Source: Magnolia sinica
Lineage: Eukaryota > Streptophyta > Magnoliopsida > Magnoliales > Magnoliaceae
NCBI RefSeq assembly: GCF_029962835.1
Contig: NC_080578.1
Coordinates: 102,155,759 to 102,219,758, forward strand
Direction: 5' to 3'
DNA: 64,000 bases
Shown: in pieces, positions 10,301 through 20,500 of the stretch
How positions within the stretch are numbered: the stretch's first letter is position 1
Layout: every line of letters begins with the position of its first letter
The notes under the pieces: generated by a model
Told to the model about the DNA's origin: nothing
The model's input: the letters and a program-made list of their open reading frames with translations, nothing else
The model's database searches: none
Program-made: the position numbers and the translations under genes

Positions 10301-12835
10301 CCACTCTGGATAGTGTATTTCTTCTATGAAATTAGCCTGGAGGAGTTTGTTGACTTCTTCTTCGATGATAGCGTATCATTCAGGGCCGAGCGGTCGCCGC
10401 TTCTGTCGGATCGGTCGATACGACGGATCGATGTTGAGTCGGTGGGTCACCACAGAGGAGTCGATCCCGGGCATATCTTCATGACCCCAGGCAAAGACGT
10501 CGGCGTACCTACGGAGCAGGGCTATCAGCTTTTCTTTCAAAGGGGACTGCAGAGACGAGCCAATTCGTACCGTCTTGGATCCATCTGTCTCGACCAAGGG
10601 GACCGAGACAAGATCCTCGACCGGCTGTCCTCGTTCATAATTCTCGCCCCGAGGATCCAACGATTCGATCGTTAATATGTTGGTCGGACTTTTGTCGGCG
10701 GCTCCTTTTACGGCTATCATGTAACATCGCCTCGCATCCTGCTGGTCTCCTTTGACAATCCCAACCCGACTCGGTCGGGAATTTCATTGAAAGATGGTAC
10801 GTGGATACCACGGCCTGGAGGAGACTCAATGAAGGTCGGCGAGTATTGCGTTGTATATTGAGGGTTGATCGACGACTAGGAAGTCAACCATCATCGTCGT
10901 CTGACATGGGGCGTGAGCGGCAACGAGACAATCCCTTCAGGCAGTAACTGTCCTCCGGAAAAACCGATCAACGGGGTCCGAACGGCGCAGTGTGGATCGT
11001 TCGATCCCCATTTTGTCGAAAGCTTGGGTAAATAACACGTCTGCAGATGACCCCGTATCGACGAGTATCCGAAACACTTTTCGGTTAGCGATCGCCAAGG
11101 AGACGATCAGCGCATCATCGTGGGGGTGATGGATACCTCGGGCGTCTCCCTCAGTGAACGATATGCAATATCTTTCTCTTTTCCTTTCTTTTGATGGCCG
11201 ATCTATAATCATGAGCTCGGACTGAGGCTGACTAAGTTTTCGTGCGTGGTTCCTTCGCGCGTTGTTTGAGTCGCCCCCACATTGTGGACCGCCGATGATC
11301 GTCCGGATTTCTTCCATAGGCTGACTCTCGCTCGGGCGCGCCTCAGATGCCCCAGCTTTGACCATATGTTCTCTGAGTCGGCCGTCTTTTATGAGTCGTT
11401 CGATCTCTTCTTTTAAGTGACGGCAATCACTTGTGTTATGCCCGTGATCGCGGTGATAATGGCAGTACTTATCCTTGTCCCGCCGATTAGGATTACTCCT
11501 GAGCTTATTGGGCCAGCTAACAAAGCCTTCGTTTTTTATTTCCATCAGTACCTCTTTCCGAGTCTTATTCAGGGGAGTATATGTGGAAAATTTTCGATCC
11601 GGCCGTTTTCCTGACCTTCGCTCGTCACGCGCTTGATCCTCTTTGCGTTTCCTTCCTCCGGCCGAGTCGGCTTCTTTTTTGGCCGACTCTTTGGCCGAGG
11701 TTTTAGTTTCACGCAGGATTCGCGCTTCCTCGGCGTTGGCATATTTATCGGATCGTGCCATAAACTCTGCCAGAGTATCGGGCGGAGTCTTGTCTAGAGA
11801 TGCCAGGAATGGCTTATCCCTAACTCCTTGCATGAGTGCATTGAGGGCCGTTTCTTCCGAATGTTTTCGAACTTGAAGGGATTCGAAATTAAAACGCTTG
11901 ATGTAATCTTTTAGTAGCTCTCCCTGCTTCTGAACTACGTTATTCAGATGTGCAGGGGGCTTTAATTTCTTCTTTCCGCTGATGAAGTTGGTGAGGAAGG
12001 CGTCGCTCAGCTCAACGAATGAACTGATGGACTTTGGTTTCAACTGTTTGAACCACAGTCGAGCTACATCAGTCAATGTAAGAGAAAAGGCCCGACACAT
12101 TACTGCATCCGAGGCATCGTGGAGTTCCATATAGGTTCTGAAGCACTCAATATGCTCGGTCGGGTCGGTTTTGCCGGTGAAAGGAGTGATTTGAGGTAAT
12201 CGAAACCTCTCGGGCAACCAGGCCTTCAGTACCGAGTCTACAAAGGGGGACGCTTTCGCTTCGGACCCGATTGAGTATATATTCCGGCCGTGCTTTATGT
12301 CCGCCATCTCTTTTACCATCTCTTCCCGCACTTCTTTTTTGAAATTTTGAATGTCGGCTTTCCATGGTTCGCTGCTTTCTGCCGTGCCTTCCATGGAAGG
12401 GCGATTGCGCCTTCTTCGCTCTATTTCGTGCCGAAGATCAGTCGGGGGGAGGGAGGCGTTGGCTGACTGCGCTGGAGATGGTTCTGATCCGCCTTGGGGT
12501 TGGCTCGGCCGGAAAGACTGCGGCGCGGAAGGTTGAGGATCAACCGCCGTAGTTGGTACGTGTGCTGTCTCCCCTTGAGGATGCTGGCTGCATTTGCTGC
12601 TGATACATTCGTTCCAGCATCTGCTTCATCATATTCATATCGGAGCGGATTTCTTGAACCTCCTTGTCCAACCGCCCATCGTCGCGACCCCGATTGTTGC
12701 TTGTTCCGATCGCCCCTCGTCGGCGGTTGTTAGGTGGGTTCTAGGCTCGGGGGAACGGCGATTGGACCGGGTGGAATCGCGTTCTCATTCAAATCTTCTT
12801 CTACCGGCCTTCTAGTCATCACCATTGGACTCGGT
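7380..12835 (-). pseudogene. gag-pol region of LTR element copy 1
   Basis: Order on the minus strand: gag (about 12835-11150; capsid-type region and a CCHC knuckle with C-H-Y-H-R-D-H-G-H-N-T-S-D-C around 11440), aspartic protease with LVDTGSSADVLF near 11050, reverse transcriptase (about 10500-9790, with YIDDML), RNase H (about 9200-8700), and integrase (about 8520-7380) with an HHCC finger, the DDE core (GIDIIGPLP, TDNGRQF) and the SSPHHPQTNGQVE block. The order RT-RNase H-integrase is that of Ty3/gypsy. The frame is interrupted at about five or six points. Confidence 0.9.
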
Positions 12836-12861
12836 ATAGAGATACGAGATGGGTTTTTGCA

Positions 12862-12884
12862 CGTTCCCACAGACGGCGCAAAAC
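12862..12884 (-). other. Primer binding site of LTR element copy 1
   Basis: Directly inside the 5' LTR, the minus strand reads GCGCCGTCTGTGGGAACG, a sequence typical of the primer site of Tat/Ogre-type elements as I remember it. I cannot confirm which tRNA it pairs with. Confidence 0.6.
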
Positions 12885-13419
12885 TGTTGCAAATGTCTGG
12901 TTCGTCCTCCTTTGACCCTTGTATGCACACAGAAAGAGGACAAAGGAGACCTGCTCGAGCAGGGGACCCTCCGATGCCAAAGTCAGGCCTGGACTCGGGG
13001 TCTCAAAGTATTGAAAGGTTTTTTAGAGGGAATTTGTTTCGTACCTCTCAAGGTGACAGGGGTCCTCCTTTTATAGCTGCTGGGGTCCTCCTGATATTGA
13101 GCGCGGGATCTTCTCCTGGGATCACGGAGATAGGATCGTGCCCATCTTGAGCCGTCATCCGATCCCGTGAGCTTCGGGGTCGGAGATCTTATCCCAAGAT
13201 ATCCGGGATGAGATCTGACCTAGCGACGGTCGGTCTTGTAAGGTGGTCCGCCCGACACATGCCAGGAACGCTGATAAGTCGTCCGAACCGACTCAACCGT
13301 TGTCTCGGTTTAGCGAACCATGCCTCGGATTTGACACATCCTTCGGTGACCCGAGGTATTAAGTCCGAGTCCCGAGGCATTAAGTCCGAGTCTTCGGACT
13401 TGTATTTTTGTCCCCAACA
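12885..13419 (-). repeat. 5' LTR of LTR element copy 1
   Basis: 535 bp, nearly identical to 3826-4367. The outer edge abuts ATAAT, the target duplication. A TATA-like tataaaagg sits about 13070 on the minus strand, so minus-strand transcription of the element would start in this LTR. Confidence 0.95.
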
Positions 13420-13424
13420 ATAAT

Positions 13425-13431
13425 TATAAAT
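13425..13431 (+). promoter_or_regulatory. Possible TATA box of the F-box gene
   Basis: TATAAAT lies about 115 bases before the F-box ATG and immediately next to the LTR target duplication. If real, the LTR element inserted exactly at the core promoter, separating it from all native upstream sequence. Confidence 0.35.
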
Positions 13432-13545
13432 CAATTTGAGCGGAACCTCAAAACCGCACTTCCTCTATCGGATGAAAGAAAGAGGAACTAAAATTGGAGA
13501 ATCTTTCTGGGCATCAGTTTCAGCGTCAGTTTGAGAAAGAAAGCT

Positions 13546-13974
13546 ATGGAGAAAACCAATGACAGAATCAGCCAATTAGCCGATGCTATCCTTCATTACA
13601 TACTTTTCATGATGCTGATGAAATTCATCATAAGAACTAGCATTCTTTCAAGGAGATGGAGAAACTTGTGGAAACCCATCTGGGCTTATTCCACTTCTCT
13701 AGACTTTGGTCCCGAATTCATTGCTAGCAAAACTCCAGAAGAATACGTGGCTGCTGTTAATCGATATCTACAACTCCACAAAGCTAAGGAGATTCAGATG
13801 TTTCGGCTCTTTCTCTTTTCACCCGAACTGTCAGATGCTGAGAAATGGGTCCAATTCGCAGTAGCGAAAGGAGTTAAGGAGCTTCATATCAACTTCCGGA
13901 AATTTAGTGTTGATGAGATATCTGACCGTTTGATTTGGAAATTGCGTAACTCCATCTTCATATCAGCTTCATAA
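13546..13974 (+). pseudogene. F-box protein gene, truncated (F-box/LRR-FBD type)
   Basis: F-box proteins are the substrate-binding subunits of SCF ubiquitin ligases, joining SKP1 through the F-box. Starting at ATG 13546 (a longer frame upstream lacks an ATG), residues about 5-40 read as an F-box: DRISQLADAILHYI, then IRTSILSRRWRNLWK, the typical end of F-box helix 3. The following part (LDFGPEF, EEYVAAVNRYLQL, WVQFAVAKGVKELHINF) is the start of the plant F-box/LRR/FBD family. Only about 142 codons remain, against about 400-500 normally. The frame runs into MITE-like sequence near 13960 and stops. The F-box has lost the usual LPD (here LAD) and SFLP segment (FMML), so binding to SKP1 is doubtful. 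The upstream region has been replaced by an LTR element. Confidence 0.75.
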
Positions 13975-14203
13975 CGCCGTTTCTCAAATCCACTTCAATC
14001 CCATGGAAATCCAAACAAACCCATATGAGATAATCTAATGGGATGATTGCAATCCCACAAAACCCAAACAGGTCATGTGCAGCGCATGGGATAGACGTGT
14101 ACACGTCAATGCAGCCGACCATCCACTGCAACTCATAAGTGCAGTGGCGGCCATAATTCCATCCCTTGTATTTCACCGTATTTCACGCACCCAAACAGGG
14201 CCT
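13975..14203. repeat. MITE fragments that end the F-box frame
   Basis: Contains a phrase with cccaaacagg at about 14067 and again a right-hand terminus ccaaacagggcc at 14192-14203. Both look like Tourist-type termini. No complete partner end was found, so these are nested, truncated copies. Confidence 0.5.
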
Positions 14204-14205
14204 AA

Positions 14206-14801
14206 GGGCGTGCTTGGGCGGTGGGATTAGAAGGGATTAGGGGGGATGGGATTAAAAAAAAACATAATTATTACCCATGGCAGGATTGTCTCCGGTTGCC
14301 ATGGGAGAAGATTAATTCCATGCTGTGTTGATAATACCATGGTACGTTGAATGGATATAAGCACAATCATTTGGAATTATGAGAATAACACACATGTGTT
14401 ATATCTAAACCATTCATTTGTTTTGTAACCTAATTTTATGACATGGGCCTAAAAATGAGGCAGATCCAAAACTTATGTGGCCCCAAAGAAGTTTTCAACT
14501 GTAAGTATTCAATCCCCGTTGCTTTCTATGGTGGGGTTCACTTGAGCTTTAGATTTACCTGATTTTTCTGGCCCATGCTCTAAAATAATCTCGAAAAATG
14601 GGTGGATGGTGTGGATATAGCCCACACATCATGGTGGACCTACACAACTTGCTAACATTGAGTGAAATTGGCACGGACCCAACGCAATTCCATCTATAGC
14701 TTTTCTTCTTCCCAAACATGAGTGGAATTGGCACGGGACACGGGACCGGATGCAATTCCATCCCACCTAATCCCTTCTAATCCCACTGCCCAACCACGCC
14801 C
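14206..14801. mobile_element. Tourist-like MITE (PIF/Harbinger type)
   Basis: 596 bp. The left end GGGCGTGCTTGGGCGGTGGG matches the inverse of the right end (complement of CCCACTGCCCAACCACGCCC) with a few differences. TAA is duplicated on both sides (14203-14205 and 14802-14804), the 3-bp target choice of PIF/Harbinger elements. The inner part carries the MITE vocabulary of the window. It sits at the 3' end of the NLR pseudogene and ends the LRR frame. Confidence 0.85.
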
Positions 14802-14804
14802 TAA

Positions 14805-16678
14805 TATCATATCCAAGGAATTGCGGTGAGAGAGTACAATGCAGTGAGAGAGTGCAATGCCTCGAGGCAAGTTACTAAAACCAGATCCTGAGAGATCAAG
14901 AAGTTGGAGTTCCTTCAGCTCTTCCAATGATGACGTCTCCACTAGATTTCCACAGTTTCTTAGAATAAATGCACGTAGATTCACCAACAGCGATAACGAC
15001 TCTGGGAGAGATTCGATGCAAGTATCACTTAAATCGAGGATCTGAAGTTTCGGCATATGGTTGAAGAAGGTACAATGAATGATAGATAATTGATTGTTGC
15101 CGTTGAGGAACAAGGAGACCAAGTTAGGGCAATAGGGACATATTCGTAGACTAGCTATTTTATTTCGCATCAATGAAATCCTCACCATACCTTCCCACAT
15201 TTTCTCTTCTGGTGGCTGCAGTAGTCCTTCTCCTGCATTCACAAGTAATTTTGAGCGTTTGCTAGATGACGACGAAGATGAAGAAGTGATCCATATAGCT
15301 AAGTCACGGAGAAAATCATGCATCTTAACCCTTCTCTTAAAAGTATAAAACCCTTCCTCCAAGAGGCATGACTCCTTGATTCTTTCAAGGATGCCATGGC
15401 CCTTGTTTGATGCTCCTTCCAAGTTATTCACATTTTTTTATGAATTCATCCTCAATGGTCCAGTATCTTACTAGCTCATCTATTGGTTTATGATAATCTT
15501 CTGGAAAAAATGAACAATTAATACAGGAAACATAATTTGATCTCTTCATTTTCCAGGTAATCATAGCTAAGTTTCAAAATACTTTGCGCTCCATGCCTGG
15601 AACCTAAGGGGATGATCCGTTCAATGCCCTCTAAGCATCCTCCCATAGCTCTTTCCTTTCCTTGCTACGCATCGCCCGTCCCACTGTCTCAACTGAAAGA
15701 GGTAATCTGCTGTACTCTGCAACTTTCTCCGCTACCAGTCGAATCTCTGATGACAAAACCACATCCCCACATCTTTCACAGAACAAATTCCACGCTTCCT
15801 CATGCACAAGAGTCCTGACTCTAATCTGCTTATTGGCCCCCATTGCATTACACATTGCAATGAATTGGGTGGTTATTGTGATCTTGCATCTGTTTTGCTT
15901 GTCTGGTTTTGGAAATCCAACTTGATCTAAGCTAAACACTTCCCATAGACCATCTAAGATGAGCAGATACCTCACATTCTTCAATGTCTTGGTCATTTTC
16001 GAACCTGATTTCCAACTTCTTTCCAATGATCTCTTGGATTAATCCCAAGTTGAGGTCCTTGGACACATTTACCCAAATCTCGACGCAGAAATCACATGTT
16101 CTGATGAGCCTATTGTTTATGGCTTCCATGAGAGTGGTTTTCCCTATTCCACCCATCCCATAAACACCAACGGCCCCATTCTCATCGTCATGTAAGCATT
16201 GCCATATATAGTTTTATTAAACGTGTTTTGCTGTCCCCGTGGTAACGATGGTTGCCTCTCTGACACCGGACGAGGGCTCTCGGCCACATTTGTGAAGTCT
16301 CCTTTCCCTTTGGCTTCTTGGACTTCTTCGATCTTTTAACAACCCTTTTTCCCAGTTTGTAACGAGACAAGTGGTTGGTGCAACAACCATTCAAGCATCT
16401 TCTCCTTTGTTCGAACTCCAATATTATTGAATCGACTTCAGTTTCGATTTTTCTGACGTCTGTGAGCCAATTCTCCACCTGGGGTATCCGTGTCTTTCCG
16501 ACTGATATAGCATGGTCGATGGCCGCTTGAATTTCGTTAGGCTTGTATATTTTACTTCCTCCGTTTCCTTCTTCAATGTCTCCATGTTGTTATTGAGGTG
16601 GTTGAGATAACGGATTTGCTGAGAAACAGGATTCCAGAAGAAGAGAACGATTTCCACAACTGGACCGAACATCTCCAT
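14805..16678 (-). pseudogene. CC-NBS-LRR (NLR) resistance-type pseudogene
   Basis: Plant CNL proteins are cytoplasmic immune receptors that bind ADP/ATP. The start is the ATG at 16678-16676 (MEMFGPVVEIVLF). A coiled-coil region follows (LNHLNNNMETLKKE), then on successive frames: a second helix region (VENWLTDVRKIETEV, about 16480), the P-loop GGIGKTTL at about 16153, kinase-2 LLILDGLWE at about 15966-15940, RNBS-B-like KITITTQF, a GLPL variant SRLPLSVETVGRA at about 15710, MHD (VKMHDFLRDLA) at 15323, and LRRs (LQILDLSDTCIESLPESL, LQLLDLSGSGFSNLP) to about 14850. Pieces lie in different frames: shifts occur between the coiled coil and P-loop (twice), between P-loop and kinase-2, and between GLPL and MHD. 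Only about four LRRs remain before the Tourist-like MITE. RPS2-like CNL; certainly not functional as it stands. Confidence 0.9.
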
Positions 16679-16679
16679 T

Positions 16680-16868
16680 CTAAATGGATGGATGGGCAGG
16701 AAATGTGTTTTTAAGGTTGTAGTGGAATTAAAAAAAAAAAAAATCCTATGAAAGATCCGTGTGTATAACTCCACTTTTTAGAAGATGTGGGGGAAAAGGA
16801 CCTGTTAACAAAAAAAAGAAATTTAAAAAATTAAGATAGAAGAGGGTGGATCCAGTACAAACGCCATT
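16680..16868 (-). promoter_or_regulatory. 5' flank of the NLR pseudogene
   Basis: A-rich sequence directly before the NLR start. A diverged copy lies at about 27915-28105 in the same direction (shared tgtttttaaggttg and tgtgtataactccac-like words), so this flank was once duplicated. Confidence 0.45.
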
Positions 16869-16869
16869 A

Positions 16870-16965
16870 ACATAAGCTTGTAGAAATAGGACGCAGTTTG
16901 GCTAGTGACCCCAACACAGCCAGCTAACTGGTATCAAAGCTCTGTGGGCCCCACCATGATGTATC
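16870..16965. repeat. Left part of a MITE split by LTR element copy 2
   Basis: Begins near cttgtagaaat; the inverse atttctacaa-like end is at about 27680. The text ggccccaccatgatgtatc is cut at the LTR boundary and continues after 26553. The MITE therefore predates the LTR element. Confidence 0.65.
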
Positions 16966-17500
16966 TGTTGGGGACAAAAGATACGGGACTCGGACTCTAT
17001 GCCTCGGGTCGCCAAAGGATGTGTCAGATCCGAGGCATGGTTTACTGAACCGAGACAGAAGTTGAGTCGGCTCGGACTACACGTCAGCAATCCGGGCATG
17101 CATTGGGCCGATCTTCTTATCGGATCGGCCAGCGCAAGATAAAGCCTCATCCCGAATATCTTGGGACAAGATCCCCGACCCCGAAGCTCACGGGATCGGA
17201 CGAAGACTGGAGATAGGCACGATCCTTTCTCCGTGATACCAGGAGAGGATCCCGCACACGATATCAGGAGAAGAATCCTCGTACAAATAAATGCTCCAGC
17301 AGCTATAAAAGAAGGACCTCCCTCGTCTTGTAGAGTAAGGCAAAAAATTCTATCTCAAAACCCCTCAATACGCTTAGACCCAGAATCCAGGCCTGACTTT
17401 GGCATCGGAGGGTCCCCTGCTTAAGCCAGGGTCTCCTTTGTCCTCTTTTTGTGCAAGTACACGAAGGTCTAAGAGGGCGAACCAGATATTCGCATCAACA
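16966..17500 (+). repeat. 5' LTR of LTR element copy 2
   Basis: 535 bp, TGTTGGGGAC to GCATCAACA. A TATA-like ctataaaag is at about 17300-17308, giving a likely transcript start about 30 bases later inside the LTR. Confidence 0.95.
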
Positions 17501-17557
17501 AGAGCCATAAGTGGGAACCGTATAAAAAAGCCATCTCATACTTCTATATTGAGTTCC

Positions 17558-20500
17558 ATGGTGATGACTAGAAGGACGGTCCCAGAAGAAGATTTGAATG
17601 AGATTGCGATTACAGGGCCAGCGGGTCCAGTCGCGGTCCCCGCAGCCCAGAACCCACCTAACAACCGCCAACGAGGAGCGACTAGAACAAGTAACAATCA
17701 GCGGGGTCGCGACGATGGGCGGTTGGATAAGGAGGTTCAAGAAATCCGGTCTGATATGAATATGATGAAGCAGATGTTGGAACGAATGTATCAGCAGCAA
17801 ATGCAGCCACTCCCGCATCCTCAAGGGGAGACAGCGCACGTACCGACTGTGGCGGTTGATCCTCAACTTTCCGCGCCGCAATCTTTCCGACCGAGCCAAC
17901 CCCAAGGCGAATCAGAACCATCTCCAGCACAGTCGGCCAACGCTTCCCTGCCCCCGACCGATCTTCGACACGAGATAGAGCGAAGAAGGCGCAATCGCCC
18001 TTCCATGGAAGGCACAGCGGAGAGCAGTGAATCTTGGAAGGCCGATATTCAAAATTTTAAAAGAGAAGTGCGGGAAGAAATGGCGAAAAAGATGGCACAC
18101 ATAAAGCATGGCCGGAATATGTACTCGGCCAGATCCGAAGCCAAGGCGTCCCCCTTTGTGGACTCGGTAATGAAGGCTCAGTTGCCCGAGAGGTTTCGCT
18201 TACCTCAAATCACTCCTTTCACCGGCAAGACTGACCCGACGGAGCACATCGAATGCTTCAGAACCTATATGGAGCTCCACGATGCTTCAGATGCAGTGAT
18301 GTGTCGGGTCTTTTCTCTTACATTGACCGATGTAGCTCGACTGTGGTTCAAACAGTTGAAACCAAAGTCCATCAGCTCATTTGTTGAGCTGAGCGACGCC
18401 TTCCTCACAAACTTCATCGGCGGAAAAAAGAAATTGAAGCCCCCTGCACATCTGAACAACATAGTTCAAAAGTAGGGAGAGCTATTGAAAGATTATATCA
18501 AGCGTTTCAATTTCGAATCCCTTCAGGTTCGAAAACATTCAGAAGAAACGGCTCTCAATGCGCTCATGCAAGGAGTTAGAGATAAGCCATTCCTGGCATC
18601 TCTAGACAAAACTCCGCCTGATACTTTGGCAGAATTTATGGCACGGTCAGATAAGTACGCAAACGCCGAAGAAACGCGAATTCTGCGTGAAACCAAAACT
18701 TTGGTCAAAGAGTCGGCCAAAAAGGAAGCCGACTCGGCCGGACGAAGGAAACGCAAGGATGATCAAGCGCATGATGAGCGAAGGTCAGGCAAACGGCTAG
18801 ATTGAAGATTTTCCATATATACCCCCCTGAACAAGACTCAGGGAACAGGTATTGATGGAAATCAAAAGCGAAGGCTTTGTCAACTGGCCCAGTAAGCTCA
18901 GGAGTAATCCTAATCGGCGGGACAAGGATAAATACTGCCATTATCACCGTGATAACGGGCATAACACAAGTGATTGCCGACACCTAAAGGAAGAGATCGA
19001 ACGACTCATAAGGGACGGCCGACTCAAAGAGCATGTGGTTAAAGCTGGGGTAGCTGAGAGACGTCCGACCGAGAGTTAGCCTATGGAAGAAATCCGGACA
19101 ATTATCGGCGGCCCGCGAGGTGGAGGCGACTCAAACAATGCTCGAAGGAATCACGCGAGGAAGCTCAGTCAGTCTAAGTCCGAGCTTATGATTATAGATC
19201 GGCCACCAAAGGAGAAGAAAAGGGAAAGATATTGCATCTCGTTTACAGAGAAAGATGCCCGAGGTATCTATCACCCCCACGATGACGCATTGATTGTCAC
19301 CCTGACTATCGCTAACCGAAAAGTGTTCCGGATACTCGTCGATACGGGGTCATCTGCAGACGTGTTATTTACACAGGCGTTCGACAAAATGGGGATCGAA
19401 CGATCCATGCTACGCCCAGTTCGGACCCCGTTGATCGGTTTTTCCAGAGGACAGGTACTGCCCGAAGGGATTGTCTCGTTACCACTCACTGCTGGTAGTG
19501 CCCCACATCAGACGACGATGATGGTTGAATTTTTGGTCGTCGATCAACTCTCAGTATACAACGCAATACTTGGTCGACCTTCATTGAGTCTCCTCCAGGC
19601 CGTGGTATCCACATACCATCTTTCACTGAAATTCCCGACTGAGTCGGGAGTAGGAATTGTCAAAGGAGACCAGCAAGATGCGAGGCGTTGTTACATGATA
19701 GCTGTAAAGGGAACCGCCGACAAAAGTCCGATCAACATATCAACGATCGAATCATTGGACCCCCGGGGCGAGAATCATGAACGAGGGCAACCGGCCGAAG
19801 ATCTTATCTCAGTCCCCTTGGTCGAAACAGATGGATCCAAGACGGTACGAATTGGCTCATCCTTACAGTCCCCCTTGAAAGAAAAGCTGATAGCCCTGCT
19901 CCGTAGGTACGTCGACGTATTTGCCTGGTGTCATGAAGATATGCCCGGGATTGACCCCTCTGTGATGACTCACCGACTCAACATCGATCCGTCGTATCGA
20001 CCGATCCGACAGAAGCGACGACCGCTCGGCCCTGAACGATACGCCATCATTGAAGAAGAAGTCAATAAACTCCTCCAGGCTAATTTCATAGAAGAAATAA
20101 ACTATCCAGAATGGGTCGCGAATGTCGTGCTTGTAAAGAAATCCAACAGGAAGTGGCGAGTCTATATTGACTATACTGACTTAAATAAAGCCTGCCCGAA
20201 GGATAGCTTTCCGCTTCCGAGGATAGACCAGCTGGTAGATAGTACCGCCGGACATGAGCTCCTTAGCTTCATGGATGCTTATTCAGGGTATAATCAAATT
20301 GCAATGCATAAAACAGATAAATCAAAAACTACCTTTGTCACCGACAAAGGCCTTTATTGTTACCGAGTGATGCCATTTGGTCTGAAGAATGCCGGCGCAA
20401 CTTATCAAAGATTAGTTAACAAAATCTTTGCTTGGCTTATTGGCCAAACCATGGAAGTATACATTGACGACATGCTCGTCAAAAGTATACACGCGGCAGA

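Larger units (their letters stand above)
3826..13419 (-). mobile_element. Ty3/gypsy LTR retrotransposon, Tat-like lineage, copy 1 (young)
   Basis: An element of about 9.6 kb on the minus strand. It is bounded by direct LTRs of about 535-542 bp starting TGTTG and ending CAACA, and by the 5-bp target duplication ATAAT at 3821-3825 and 13420-13424. From its 5' end (right side) it has an LTR, a primer site, gag-protease, RT, RNase H, integrase, a non-coding stretch with tandem repeats, an antisense gene, a polypurine tract (complement of 4369-4380) and the 3' LTR. The LTRs differ by only about two substitutions and a few small indels, so insertion was recent. The coding part is broken in about five or six places, so this is a fossil despite its fresh LTRs. 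The antisense gene between integrase and 3' LTR places it with Tat-type elements; that lineage call comes from domain layout only. Confidence 0.95.

Noticed and set aside
13531-13545. Earlier start for the F-box protein
   Set aside because: The extension begins at TTG; the first ATG is 13546, directly before the F-box.
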